Under the pieces are notes generated by a model, which worked only from the letters and a program-made list of their open reading frames with translations, had not been told where the DNA came from and ran no database searches. A program made the translations under genes and the position numbers. Positions 27,000 to 40,410 of a stretch of DNA of 64,000 bases are shown in pieces. Positions within the stretch are counted from its first letter, which is position 1. Each line of letters begins with the position of its first letter. Origin of the DNA: Myrica gale. Lineage: Eukaryota; Streptophyta; Magnoliopsida; Fagales; Myricaceae. Location: the NCBI GenBank assembly GCA_963930655.1, contig OZ005604.1:3854001-3918000 (forward strand), written 5' to 3'.

Positions 27000-29900
27000 C
27001 TTGAACTGTTTTGAAGTTGGAAGAGTATACTGCAGGTATATGTGACAGCAGAACTCCACCTATCTCACACATGAACCTTCTTTTACTTTGGTTTTTTTTT
27101 TCTCGGCAGTTACTTTGGTATTTAGTACTTTCCCTTGAACTTATTGTTTACTTTGGCATTGAGACAATAGGTAGCCATGTTAATCAATGCTTCTTGAACC
27201 AATACTACTTGATCAAACAGAGAATAGAACAGAACATAGTTATGTTGTGACAGACGATTAAGTTCTATGATGATACGAAGTATGATTTCTAATGTGTATT
27301 TTGGTTGCCATACGAATATGTTCTTGTGGGGCCCTAGATTATTGATGAAAAGTACATGCCATCAGCAAACCTAGCTTTACACTCATTTTTTTTCATTCAA
27401 CCGACCATGAACATATTTTTGTTGTGAACTTTTAAAAATTAGAAATAAATTTTGGGGACGCCTTATCTGATGTGCGTGTTTGCGTGTTTATTGTTCATGC
27501 TGCAGTTGTTTGCCACCAGTTCTTTTGTTCATAGTCTAAACTCTGAACAGATCTCCTCGTGCCATTAACGAAGAACAGAAGACCCTCTCCGAAGGCTCAA
27601 TCTAGAGCCCAATTCACGAAGCTTCGTCCACCAGCTATGCCACGACTCTTTATTGGGCTTGGAGTTCAGACTTCGAGAGCCGAAAGAAATCTTGGGCTTG
27701 TAATTATGTAATCCACCATAGATTGATCCAATCATCACGTTACTTTTCACAAACATTTGTTGTACAATTTCTCAATTTACTATCTGCACAGCCTGGCGTG
27801 TCATACATTACCAATCCCTATATCGAAACCAAGGAAATAAATTGTGGGTGCTGGCAGCTACATTCAAAGTTATAGCTTCTATCCAGTTGGCACAATTGTA
27901 CTCGCATCACGTTTTCTATTCCCATATAAAACCTTTAGAGGACATTAATTAAAATGGGCAATGGCATTGGTGGCTTTGCCACAGAAAATGGCCAACATAG
28001 TTCCAAGGTGTCATTCATTGTGCAGATGCTTCATTATAATAGGCACACAATATAAATGCGTGGACTGCTCAGATGCCCTTGTTTATTTGAGGTTGATTGA
28101 GTTTGCCTTTTTTCTAAATGCCTTTTTAGTACCTAAAAGTGGGGCTGATGGATGGAAAGCCTACAAAATGAGTCGTGCATTAATGTGGCTCCACCAAATC
28201 CTCTGCCATTGTCTCATTTGCTTCCTTCATGATTGGAATTCCCCATGTGATCATGCCCCCTTTCTGTGTGGGGTGGATGTGAGAGAGAGACATGTGCACT
28301 ATAAAGTCCAAAATCATGGCCTAAGTTTCTTATATGTTCCTCACATCATGTCTAACTCTCCCACCCAACAGAAATCCATCGAGTAAAAAGTACACTGGAG
28401 TAATTATTTGGAAAAATTGTTTTCATAAAGCAAAATTTACAGAGGACCCTTTAGTTTTGATCTCCGTCTAGACCCAAAATTTGACCTGAATAAAAAAAAA
28501 GCTTGGAAATTTGGAGATGGATCGTAACAAATGTTGATTTTCAGAGTTTAACACACTGCCCCCACACGACACTTATGTATGACGTGTTTTAGGATGCTTG
28601 AAAAGTTGAATATACATTCATCACATGGCCCAACACAGAAAACAAGAACGATATTAATACTGTGATATAAACCTTTTGAATATGCTATACGGCGCATTTG
28701 CTTCAAATTCTTTAACATGACAACTAAATTCCTTCTCTTTTAATTGTTAGATACTTTATTCGAAAAGGGCTTTGAATCACAAAACCCACAAAATTATATA
28801 TCTGTGCAGATAGCAACAGATCTGGAGATCTGCTTCTAAATTTGCAGCCTCTAAATTTACTCCTCCATTAAGGGAAGCTAAGGGTGAGGGCTTTTCTCCT
28901 GAAAAGCATGTGTGTACATCTGTCAAACTGTCCTATACAACTAAGCCTTTCAAACTTAGTCATGTCGAAGTAATCATATGGCAGTTATTAAGATCTCTCT
29001 GCTGACTGAAAACACTGAGATATGGAAGATGATACAGAGTAATAGACAAGTGGTGCCGTGCTTATGGGGCATAATCTGGCCAATAATGCCAAAAGATAGG
29101 GAGCTCTTCCCTTTTGTTCTATGCCAGACCGACAAGGTCGCATTAATCAAGGGCAAACATTAGCCAGCTCAATTGCTTTGGCACAAGTGCAAGATCAGGA
29201 GACATTCGGCATTAATTTAAGGTCTTTTTTTTCCTTCCAGATGACTTTGCCTTATGGTTAAGCATTTGCTCGGAATTTGGGCCGGAATAAGTGAATATAT
29301 ATCCATTTTACTTTCATCAGAGAATGCCATTAGCTGGCAGATTTTGGACGTAGATCCCATGCTCTGATTTCCCACCTACTACATGCATGCTAGCCGCATT
29401 ACAATGATTCTCGAACAGATTACAGATGGCTCTCCGTAGTCGAATTTTGCCCCCCAATTTTCGAGTCTATTTAATTCGCAGATTAAACCCCATAGTTTGG
29501 GTGTTTGATTCGTACAGCTTTTGGAACTGACGAATACTGGTCCATATGTACCCACATCTGGAACTTCCAGTACAACCTCTGGTCAATATCTTGGTTTATG
29601 TCCTTCAAGTCAGAGGAGCACATGCAATTGGAATTAAGGAACTGCGCAAGAACATGGTGTGGAAATTAAAGAAACAAAGTGAATTCTTCTGATCCAATTT
29701 GATACCCAAAGATTGTGTGAGGATAGAGATAAACAGAGTTACACTTCAGGAGGTTCACGGGTTCAAAAACATGCAATATCTTCATTGATTCCGTCGAAGT
29801 AATTGTTGAAGCAGCCCACTCTGTATTCATCTGTATCATAACAGAGGAAATAGGACCACAAACAAGCCGAAGTGGTAAACATTTTTAATGTAGCTTAACC

Positions 29901-32900
29901 TTTTGAAGATGGGATACATTAGAATGTAAAATTTTGTCACGTAGCATGTTAGAAGGAGACAGTGCCTATATGTCAATCTGGAAACATGCTCAAGACAAAG
30001 AACAGAACCGAGCAGAATCCTCCAATACAAAAGACAAGTGAGAATTACGACTGAGATACTATGACACGGTTTACTGGTATTTCGGAGAAGCGCGTTATAT
30101 ATAATTATAAGCCATTTAACTACACAGGAAAACGGGGGTTGTGAAGAATCACAAGCGGAACACTATGTTCTTGTTTTTTTTTGCAATTGGGGTATCCCAT
30201 AAGGCAATGCTGGGAGCTGGCTCGTCGGGCGACGCCCTTAGGAAATGCCACAGCGGCTCAAAGAATGATGATAACAACAATTTGTCATAATAGTATAATA
30301 ATAATAAAAATAATGTCTTTGTCCTCGTAGCGCGTTGTCCAATAGTAGCAATTAGGTGATAAGGGAGAATAAACATGTTATGATCACCATTAATGCAACA
30401 CGGTGTCTCTGCCAAGAGGAGAGAGAGACAGAGGCCATGTATATGCCGAAAGAGATGGTTGAGGAATTGAAAATTAGGGGTCATAGGTTAATTATAGATG
30501 GGATCACATGCTGTTGATTCCTTTAACAAAAGCTAATCAAGACAGAGGAAATTAGAGGGGGACAAGAGAGCGATGATCTTTCCTCCAAACCACATGCTTC
30601 ACCGGGACCATCAAACCCGAAAATTGAAGCAGCTTCCTCGCAGGAGCATGAGAAGATCCCAAAAACTAATACAAAAATGAGATGTCGTCTCTCTCGTATC
30701 TTACTTCTTACTAAATTATAACTCAAAAGTCCTAAACCCCATAAAGGAGAATGAATCAAGAACCCCAAAAAACAAAACAAAAGTGGATTTGCATGCTGGG
30801 CTACAGTTACATTTGCTTTTAACGAATATTTCATGCCTCGGGTACTGCATATCTGTCCTTGCTTTAATCTTATAGTAGCCCAAGGCACACTAATTTGGGT
30901 CCTCCTTGCTTTAGTTTAACGAACTGGCACCTTCCCCTAATACTAGAGAGACAGAACTTCTCTCTCTATGGTGGAAAATCCCATACGGATTATTTCCAAT
31001 GAAATCTTTCTTTAAAGAATGCTTGAGCAAAAGATATTTTTGAGCCCTTTGAAAAAAATGGAGTTTGACCCCTCTAATCCAATATTTAGTTGCATGGTCT
31101 CGTGAGAAAGTCAAGGAACACATGTATTCTCTAGTTCTTCACAAAAGACATCATTCGAAATTCTGTTTGGACTAGGATGAGATTATATGTCCACATCTTA
31201 ATTTGGCTTTTGTGGAAAACCTTATGGTGAAAATTTTAATAATAGTGGACAACTCGTTGCTACTATATATATTAATTTATTTTAGGCCTTTGCTAATTAC
31301 TATATTTTTAATATTAGCTTCAAAATTAAAAAAAAAGGGAGTAGTAGTAGGGTGTTTGTTAAGAGTACTGCAAAAATTCTCGAGCCCTCCTTTTGTCTAC
31401 TGCATCCCTATATATTGTTGTTCTTCACTCTCTCTCTAGATTCTGGTCCATTTGCATCTTTTCCTCCCTCTCCTTTCAATTTCAATCTCAATCATTTTCT
31501 ATCTAAAAACTAAAAGCACATTGAAGCAAAAAGCAACAGCATGAAGCATTAAAAAAATTATGTCAGGGAAAGAATCAAAATAGAGAGATATTTGTTTGAT
31601 AAATGCTAAATTGTATACGAAGAAATTCGATTTAGTCCGTGTTACCAAAATAATAAAATTAGTCTCTTTATTCACTAACTCGTTTGCCGATAGTCCTCCT
31701 TCCTTATTCCGTTCATTATATCGCCGGAACATAAACCATCTAAGCCCTAAATGTCACATATTTGCCACGTAAGTCATTAACTAGTCATGAAAAAAAATAA
31801 AAAAAAACAGCGCCCGAAATCCTCTGTAACCCGCGTGACCCACTGATCCTGAAAGCCATTTTCTCAAAAGCTTCTCACTTCTCTATGCTCTAGTCATACC
31901 CATTTTCTTCAAAATCTCCCTCCAACGTTGAAGCTTCTCCTCTGGTTCGGGAGGTGTGGAATTCAGGGGATTAGACTTGGAATTGTATAATCATCCTTTT
32001 TTGAACATGTCGAATTTATTTCTGGGCCTGAGGGAGCGGTGCATGTGAGACTATAGAAATTCTCTTCAGCTATATAATTTCGCCAATATCAGATATAAGT
32101 GGCACTTCAGCCTATCATTTTCTCTGTGCTGCATTCTCGTATCAGAACTGGAACCATAAATTACAGGTTCAGAAAATTCAGCTATACCAATTCTTTTCTC
32201 CGGCATTCAATACAAGTCAATCCATCACCATTTCCGTGTTAACTCGCAAATTACTATTGCATCATCTGTTTGTCTTGAGTTCATCACCTTGCAGTGAAGA
32301 TCTCTCGAATAGGGTAAATATCCAAGACCACCCCTCAGATATCCAAAGTACTTTCTTGTTTTTGCTATCCTTTTGTACCCCTGACAGGAGAACAGAATAT
32401 CACCCTGTCATCATAACTTCGAATCAACGTGTAGCTACTATTTCACAGCAATGCTAAATTCATAAATACTGAAATAACAGCAATGCCACTAAAATAACAG
32501 CAATGCTACTACTTCACACCAACGGCTAAATTCAGCCTCCACAGGAAATGTAACATCCAAGAGAACCTGTCTTCTATTCAGCACCGTAAATGTTTACAAA
32601 AATATAGGAAATAAACATCCAAGTTGTTTACATCACAGCATCCTAAGTTCAATACCATATGTGTTTACATTTGAACATAGTGTCATTGAAATTCAGTACC
32701 ATAATTGTGCACAAAAAACTGCCAAATTCACCAATGTCATTGTCACCCTCATTTCCAAAGTCATTTGCAGCCCCGTATACCACATGGACCAATTTGGTAT
32801 TTGTCCCTTTATTTAAGTGATTTTAGACGAATATACTGCCCAACAAAAAAAAACAGAGGATATTTAGATATTTTTATGGGCCATGAAATACTCGGTCCGA

Positions 32901-32952
32901 CCAGACCACTTAGGCTCGGGTCCATTAGCCTGTAGGTCAGCCCCGACTATCC
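27000..32952. other. Long gene-free stretch
   Basis: About 6 kb without a supported gene. Open frames of up to 141 codons (for example 27961-28386) lack any recognisable domain. Part of 31590-31800 resembles one arm of a Mutator-like element (repeated gatttagtccgtg, ccacgtaagtca phrases), but the second arm is not evident. Confidence 0.35.
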
Positions 32953-32975
32953 GACCTAGCTAGGGTTGTTCAACC

Positions 32976-33019
32976 CCGGTGTAGGTGCCGGTTTTAGACA
33001 AAACCGGCACCTACACCGG
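32976..33019. repeat. Perfect 20-bp hairpin, 4-nt loop
   Basis: The left arm ccggtgtaggtgccggtttt and its exact reverse complement aaaaccggcacctacaccgg are separated by agac. The hairpin sits 15 bp inside the left end of the hAT derivative, where hAT transposases usually find subterminal binding motifs. Confidence 0.9.
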
Positions 33020-34008
33020 ATATCCCGGTTTTAAAAAAATGACACCTACACCTACACCGTTAAGGGCAAAAATCAGCCCTTAGCGGTGGCGGTTTTAGCG
33101 GTGGCGGTTTCCGGTAATCTTATATTCATATTGAGCTAATTTTTTAACATATTACACACATAAAAAATATAAACTCTACACTAATACAATCCAATCCAAA
33201 CTAATATAATTCAATCCAATCCAAAATCAATAATACAATTTAAACTAATACAATCCAATCCAAAATGAATAATCTAATCCAAACTAATACAATTCAATCC
33301 AAAATCAATAATCCAACCAGTTCAAGGCAAGAAACGAGAACGTATCTCCAACCAGATCAAGGCAAGAAAAACAAACTCTATATGCATAGTTGCAAAAACA
33401 AATATAATATCTAATATGGAAAACAAAACCGAAACCAAAACATCAAAGCCGTGTCTAACATAACCAAAAGGTCCAACATAGTTACATCACTTACATAACC
33501 CAACAGTTAACATGGAAACAACAGTTAATCCAACAATTAAAGAGAATCTAAAAAGAGAAGGTGACTGCTAATGAAGTTCAACCAATTACATCAACCTACA
33601 TTTGAGAAAGCAATCACCAAAATACATCTCGAGCATTAAATTTTGTTATAGAATCTCTAAAAGATAACACGAATCTCGTTCCTTTGATGCTCAACTAGCC
33701 ACAACCAGCATGCTTTTTTGGAAATATTTCTCACACCCAGCTCTTCAAACAATAAGATCTAAAAGTCATTGCCTCTCACACGAATCACACCAAACGTAAC
33801 ACACCAAAACATGTTTAAAAGGCATCAACAAGGCAACAAACCCGAGTGCCCACTGCCCAGATCTAAAAGTCATCAACAACATGTGCAACAAACCCAACTA
33901 AATTAAAGGCAGCACACAAAGCTAACCTGGGTCCTGGGCCACTGCTACAATGAGCCGGACGACGGGAGAGGGAGGGCCGGAAGGGAAGAGGAAGACACTG
34001 ACAGGACT

Positions 34009-34150
34009 GGGCACTCGGTCGGCGATTCGGCAGTGGGCAGGGGCACTCCGTCGGCGACTCGGCAGTGGGCAGGGGGCAGGGGCACTCTGTCGGCGACTCG
34101 GCAGTGGGCAGGGGGCAGGGGCACGTCGGCGACTAGGCAGTGGGCACTGG
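34009..34150 (+). repeat. GC-rich minisatellite inside the hAT derivative
   Basis: Four units of about 30-40 bp share gtcggcga(c/t)t(c/a)ggcagtgggca, with the spacer ggggcaggggcact varying in length. The array is confined to the transposon. Confidence 0.75.
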
Positions 34151-34459
34151 CAGGGGCTTAGATTTTAGACTTAGGGCTGGAAAATTGGGAATGGCCGAAT
34201 GGATTTGGGAGGAGCGGCACAGTTCATTTCAAGTCTTCAGCTACAAAACGCGCGTTTCAAATTAGACTTAGATTTTTTTTTGAAAAGCCCGGTTTCCCGG
34301 GTTCCCAGTTCTGGGTAACCCGGGAATAGTGATTACCCCCGGGATTTCAAAGAAAAGGAAAATCGGCACCGGAACCGGGTTTTTTGTACCCCGGCAACCC
34401 GGTGCCGGTTCCGGTGCCATCGGATTTTCCCGGTGGCACTGAACACCCCTAGACCTAGC

Positions 34460-35321
34460 ATAGAAGTCTGGTATCTGATCTGACATAGAAGTCTAGCCAC
34501 CCGAGGACTCCTCATGACAATTCGAATGACCGGCGACACTCTTCTAATACAACTCTACAACAAGACTCCTGGTAAGATAAGAATTTTAGAGACTTCAGGA
34601 CTCCAGGGAAGATGAGGAGTTCTGAAGCTCATACCTTTATAGGGTGTTCGGTTGAGTTGTGTTTTGAGAATTTTTAGGTGATGTTAACTTTATTGGTATG
34701 CGTGTTGTAGTAATTTTTATGTAGTGTTAAAAATGATATTTGGTTGTAGAATTTTTTGTGTTGTGAGGATTCTAAAAAATCCTGAGAATACTGGTTAAAC
34801 GAATAGGCCCTTAGACTCCCTTTGGGACTCTACCATCTCCCTATATAAGTAGTCAGGTATTCTCCTTCAAATGCTAAATTGAATTCTCACATGTTGATGC
34901 TTAATTCCTTTCTTTAAGCATTATACTTCTTCAGATATAACTTGTTCGTCAGAGTCTCCGGACCCGAAGCCACCCCCTCGGTGATTCTTGCAGGTTTACT
35001 TGGCTTTCGAGCATTATGGTGAATCTTGACATCATCAGGCTTCCGAACACTGTAGTGATTTCTTGACATCATCAATTTCATATTTGGATATTTTGTGGCA
35101 TATATAGACAAAAAGCATGAGTAAAGGAAAAGAATAAGAAAAGGAAACAAGGATTGGATTGGACAAGGTAGAAAGACTGAGTCAGAATGTTTGTGCCAGT
35201 TTGATGGATTTAATGTGATAGTTCATTGAATATGAGAAGTAAAAAGACAGAATAATTTCAGCCTTTTTTGTTTTATAATAATAAAACTAAGGATAAACTG
35301 AAAAAGAAGCAGTCGAACAGG
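34460..35321. other. Gene-free stretch with a possible short MITE
   Basis: Between about 34640 and 34811 the sequence starts tagggtgttcggttgagtt and ends ggttaaacgaataggccctta, weakly inverted. A similar sequence (gtgttcggtt, attggtatg, gttgtagaat) recurs at about 55488-55640, so this is probably a dispersed AT-rich MITE family. No gene is seen. Confidence 0.4.
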
Positions 35322-35901
35322 ATTAGAATTGTAATTTGAAGTATTTAGATAAGGGTTTGTTTATGTGTTCAAGATATCTCCTAAAAGGATTAGAAAGCAT
35401 TTGAATAATGAATATTAAGATTGCAAATCATTTGAATCAAGAAGATAAAGATGAAGGGCATTCTAATTTTGAAAGAGAATTTCAAATTCGCGAATTTTAA
35501 TTCGTTCCTAAAATTTCTCAAATGTATCTCCGGAATAAGATCGCCTGAGCTTCGCCTTAGCTTGGCTCGAGCTAAATTGGAAAAATTCTTTACAGTGTGT
35601 TTCGCCTCAGCTTTGCCCTATCTTGGCTCGAGCGCAATTGACACTTTTTCATATATTGTATTTTCTCGAGCGAAAATCCCTGGTTTCAAATTTTCTTATG
35701 TTTTTTATTTAAACAGTGAGACATTCGTCCAAGAGGCTTACCCAAGTTATTTTCGTCCTTCCTTGTTGTCTTATGCTTGAGAGAAATATTCTTTCTTTGA
35801 GACTATTGCACCTAAAATGTTTATATTTTTTCTCTCCTATATCAATCACCTTAATCACCATTGAAACTAACCTCATGTGCGAAGCCTTCAGAAAGCTTAA
35901 G

Positions 35902-36576
35902 TAAGGGTGTTCAAATGTTCCGGTTCCAACCGAAATTTTCGGTTCCGGTACCGGTTTCGGAATTCCGGTACCAGTTCCGGTCATTTCTGGTACCGGAACC
36001 GGATCCCATTTTAGGGAAATTCTGGAACCGGAACCGGAAATTCCGGCGGAAATACCGGAAAATTCCGGTTCCGGTATATTTTATAAAAATTTAAAAAATA
36101 TTATAATTTTAATTTAGAGTTTACCTCTTTCAATTTAAATTTTTGATAAATGTTTAGTTGTTTACTTATTTGTATGATTAATTGTTTGTTTAATAGTTTT
36201 TTTGTAAATTTAATTTAGAGTTTATTTTCATAATATTTATTTTGTTTTGAAATTCAGTTGTAATTTTAATTTATATTTATTTTGGCATCTTGAAATAGTG
36301 AAATATTGTTTTGAAATTTAGTTGTTTAATTGTAATTTTAATTTAGAGTTATTTGGCCCACAAAAAACAACTTAAAAATCCATTTTTGGGTCAAAGGAAC
36401 TAAACAAATTTTTTTTTTGTCCATATAAGGAACCGGAATTTCCGGTTCCGGTTCCGGAATTTCCGGTTCCGTTCCGGTAAATTCCGGAATGGAACCGGAA
36501 TGAAAAATCTAATTCCGGTGAGTACCGGAACCGGAATGACCCATTCCGGTTCCATCCGGTTCCGGTATCACCCTTA
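35902..36576. mobile_element. hAT derivative, 675 bp, inside the Copia LTR
   Basis: Begins taagggtgttca and ends ggtatcaccctta, flanked by the 8-bp duplication agcttaag (35894-35901 and 36577-36584). Subterminal DNA at both ends is crowded with ccggttcc/ggaaccgg and ccggaatt units. The interior is AT-rich with no coding capacity. The corresponding place in the other LTR (about 39946) is uninterrupted, which confirms the insertion. The right end is nearly identical to that of the element at 53648-54881, so they are one family. Confidence 0.92.
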
Positions 36577-37109
36577 AGCTTAAGGAGATTGACAGCCGGA
36601 GTTACTGGTGTTGAAGAGATTTACAAGAAGAACAGAAAGCTGAGGGTTAACCGCAAGAGAGCAAGTCTAGGTTGGATTACCTAAATTATTACTTCGGGAT
36701 TGTCAAAGTCAAGCAACTGGATGTTGCCCGTGCCTGAGTCACCGGTGTAAGGTTTATCTTGTAGTGAATTTTTTGTGGCTGCTAGCCCGAATTAATTTTT
36801 TCTTTTGATAAGGTTTTCCACTTCGTCATCAAATCTTTTGTCTTGCCGTGTGATTGATTATTATTTCTTATTGATATTTTTCTTTGATATTTGTTTTAAT
36901 ATTTCACTGTATTTTTGTTGATTGTTAAATACTTTTCAGATCTAGATGAGACTTTTTTAGGACTTGTTTTAAATTTGTCTATTCATAGAAAAAGAAAATA
37001 TCAACATCTATTCACCCCCTCTAGGTGTTCTTTAGGGGCTAAACAGATTTTTCAATTAGTATCAAAGCCTGATCTCGTTCCTTGATCCTTGATCTAGATG
37101 TATCAAAGT

Positions 37110-38014
37110 CAATCTTTGTTTGTGTCTCCATATTTTGATGGAAGCAACTATGCCTAATGGAAAGTTCGTATGAGAACTTTTCTAAAATCAATGAATGAAC
37201 ATGTTTTAATTTCTTGTCGTAAAGGATGGAAAATTTCATCCATTGGTGATGTTCCCAAAGATGCTAATACTTGGTCCAAAGAAGAGGTAAGTGAAAGTAA
37301 TTTTAATAGTAAAGGACTACATGCTAAATTCATGGTTATTTCTCCTAAAGAATTTAAAAATGTATTTCTATGTGTGAAACAGCTTATGACGCTTGGAATA
37401 TCTTGGAGACAACACATGAAGGTACAGATACAGTGAAGAGTTCAAAACTTCAAATGTTGACTACAAGATTCGAAGAAATCCGCACGAAGGATGATAAGAC
37501 GTTTGAGGAATTTTACTCAAAGTTGATTGATATTGTAAATTCATCATTTATGTTAGGTGAAAGAATTCCGAAAGTTGGAGTAGTGAGAAAAGTCATGAGA
37601 TCTCTTCCTGAGAGATTCAGAGCTAAAGCTACTGCAATAGAGGAAAGCAAAGATCTTACCACGATGAAGATTAGGGAGTTAGTTGGCTCCCTGCAGACTT
37701 ATGAATTGACGTTACATCAACCGATAAAGAACAAGTCAATTGCTCTTAAATCCAGTAAAGAGGAAGCAGTCTCAGAGGATGATGATGAAATATTGGATGA
37801 TGAGCAGTTTGATCTTTTTGTTAAACATTTTAGAATATTGTTCAAATCCAAGGGTATTAAAGGAAAATTCAACAAGGGTGTTGAAAAGCCTCATGGGAGT
37901 TCCATTGGTTATAGGAAAGAGATAAGAGACAAGCTTCGGTGTTCTGAATGTCAAGAATTTGGACATGTTCGGCCAGAATGTCTAAATTATCTTAAGTCCA
38001 AGGAAAAGTCATGA
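37110..38014 (+). pseudogene. Gag-like remnant of the Copia-type element
   Basis: The translated pieces show the UBN2/gag-polypeptide pattern of plant Copia elements: a YFDGSNYA-like start, then AYDAWNILETTHEGTDTVKS, MRSLPERF and a CCHC zinc knuckle (CSECQEFGHVRPEC) near the end. It is broken, with few breaks, and fossil. No pol follows. Confidence 0.8.
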
Positions 38015-39467
38015 ATGCAACGCTTAGTGATGATGAATCAAGTTCAAATGGTGATAGAGAACTTATATATCTTGTGAATCAAGTCAGAACTCTTACTAAA
38101 CATGCAAAGCTGATTAATAAAAAACTGGAGTACCTGACTAAACATACTTTCACAAGAACATTTGGGTGAAAAATGCTGAAAATTCATTAAACGACAGGAA
38201 AGCTATTGGTATGTGTTTTGCACCCTGAGTATTTTTTTTCTTGCATGCATTAGAGTAGATTACATTTATTTTTATTTTTATATTCAGATTTTTATTTGTT
38301 TGATCTGTCATTTTTTTAGAATTTTATTTAATTTGTTATTATTTTTTAAAAAGATGTGCTTTTGTGTGTGTTTTGTTAGCACAATAGACTAATTGATATT
38401 TTTTGATTTTCATACTTGTATTTCTTAATATTTGATCAACTTGTGTCTAGATTGATATAATATTTGATAGTAATGTCTCCTTGATGTTAGTTAAAATGAT
38501 CTTTAATTGTCTTTTGGTACAATCAATCACATTGCACATCATTTATAATTGAACGAGACTTGGTCGCATGTGTGAGATGTGGGGGCAATCACAAGTGTTT
38601 GGGTTCATTTACCTTAGTTTGAATTGACCCCTAACTAGATGACCTTATTTTAAGTCCCAGAAGAAAAGAAAAATAGTACTCAAAAGAAAAATAGTACTCA
38701 AAAGAGTAAATCCTTCTCAATAATAATAAAAAGGAAGAAAACAAAACAAAATAAAAGAGAAGAAGAAGCAAAAAAGCTTACGAGTTTAGGGGGAGCAACA
38801 CTATAATTTTTCAGGTCCTAGTAACATTGGGTTTGATTTTTACTCTTTGGTGTTTGTTTCCTCTCACAAATTTTAAGGCTCTGAGTCTCTTGGATTATGT
38901 TTGGTTAATCACACACATTTATTTTTTGATAATCTTTTGATCAAAGCTCTAAAACCAAATAGAGACATGTGGCATGAAATCGATGTTTATGGATATCCGT
39001 GTATATAATGTGTTTTTATATTGTCTTACATGCTATTGAGACTTCACCTAAATTTCTCTAAGTTCCTTAATTTTCATTGTCTTTCGATGTGATTGTTTTT
39101 TTGATATTGTCATAGTTATTTGTTTGACTATTATCTTTGATTGTTCTGAGATCATGATTTCTCTTTGACCATTTGTACCAAAAAGGAGGAGAATCGATTA
39201 AGGGGGAGTACATACTCTCTGATTCTATTCTATTTCATTATTTCAGTGAATTATGTTTCTCATACTTTTCACTTGGTTGTTTGAAAATTATTGTTTCAGG
39301 AAACATGTTTACTTTCAAAGACTCTTGAACATTCGAGTCTTGTTTTTAAGGTTGAGTAAAAAATGTAAACATGTTCTTGTCTTGGTGATTGGCAAGGGTC
39401 TTCATCAATTTTTTCTTTTCCTAGCTTGATCTATAGATTTTGTCACGGAATTGTCAAAGGAGGAGTT

Positions 39468-40410
39468 TGTTAATGTTATTGACATATTCCGTTTTAATTT
39501 TTGAATTGTAATTTGTAGTATTTAGATTAGGGTTTGTTTAAGTGTTCAATATGTCTCCTAAAAGGATTAGAAAGCATTTGAATCGTGAAGATTGGGATTG
39601 CAAAGCGTTTGAATCAAGAAGATAAAGATGAAGAGTGTTCTAATTTCGAGCTAAATTGGCAAAAAAATTTACAGTGTTTCTCCTCAGCTTCACCCTATCT
39701 TGGCTTGAGCGAAATTGCCACTTTTTCATACAGTGTATTTCTAATTTTTTTTTCTTTTTTATTTAAACCGTGAGACATTCATCCAAGAGGCTTACCCAAG
39801 TTATTTCCTTTCTTCCTTGGCGTCTTATGCTTGAGAGAAATATTCTTTGAGACCATTGCACCTAAAGTGTTTATATTTTCTCTATTCTACATCAATCACC
39901 TTAATCACCATTGAAACTAACCTCCTGTGAGAAGCCTTCAGAAATCTTAAGGAGTTTGGCAGCCGGAATTACCGGTGTTGAAGAGATGTACAAGAAGAAC
40001 CTCAGAAAACTGAGGGTTAACCACAAGGGAGCGGGTCTTGGTTGGATTATCTAGATTACTACTTCGGGCTTGTCAGAGTTAAGCAAATGGATGTTGCCCG
40101 TGTCTAAGTCACAAATGTAAAGTTTATCTTCTAGTGAATTTTTTGTGACTACTAGCCCGAAGTGATTTTTTCTCTTGATCATTTGATGAGGTTTTCCACT
40201 TCGTTATCAAATCTCTTATCTTAGCGTGTGATTGATTTATAATTTCTGATTGATATTTATTTTAATATTCCGCTGCATATTTATTGATTATTAAATATTT
40301 TTCAAATCTAAATTAGACTTGTTCTAAATTTGTCTATTCATATAAAAAGAAAGTATCAACACCTATTCACCTCCCTCTAGGTGTCTTTTAGAGTCTAAAC
40401 AGATTTTTCA
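39468..40410 (+). repeat. Right LTR of the Copia-type element
   Basis: This 943-bp repeat aligns along nearly its whole length with 35322-37054 once the nested hAT is discounted. Directly after it, ctctcaaataagatcacgtt resembles the sequence that follows the left LTR, which hints at a tandem or recombined element. Confidence 0.75.

Larger units (their letters stand above)
32961..34451. mobile_element. hAT derivative, 1.49 kb, perfect 8-bp TSD
   Basis: The ends tagggttgttca and tgaacacccccta-like (actually tgaacacccctA) form imperfect 12-bp inverted repeats. Both sides carry the 8-bp duplication gacctagc (32953-32960 and 34452-34459). Subterminal DNA is rich in ccggt/accgg motifs on both sides. 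Inside are (aatccaatcc)-type repeats at about 33185-33310. A GC-rich array at about 34009-34150 has a unit near gtcggcgactcggcagtggg, present four times with variants. There is no transposase, so the element is nonautonomous. The 72-codon frame over the array is repeat-derived. Confidence 0.85.
35322..40410 (+). mobile_element. Copia-type LTR retrotransposon fossil, no pol
   Basis: Two long terminal repeats flank a short interior. The left one covers about 35322-37054, including a 0.7 kb hAT insertion; its outer end is unclear. The right one covers 39468-40410, begins tgttaatg and ends ttttca. Just inside the left repeat is a primer-binding-like site (tagtatcaaagcctgat, about 37057). A purine-rich tract (aaaggagga) precedes the right repeat. 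The interior encodes a gag-like remnant, but no protease, integrase or reverse transcriptase was seen in about 2.4 kb. The element is broken and was dependent on others. Visible divergence between the two repeats and the nested insertion suggest an old copy. Confidence 0.8.

Noticed and set aside
33950-34168. 72-codon Arg/Gly-rich frame
   Set aside because: It is a translation of the minisatellite inside the hAT derivative.
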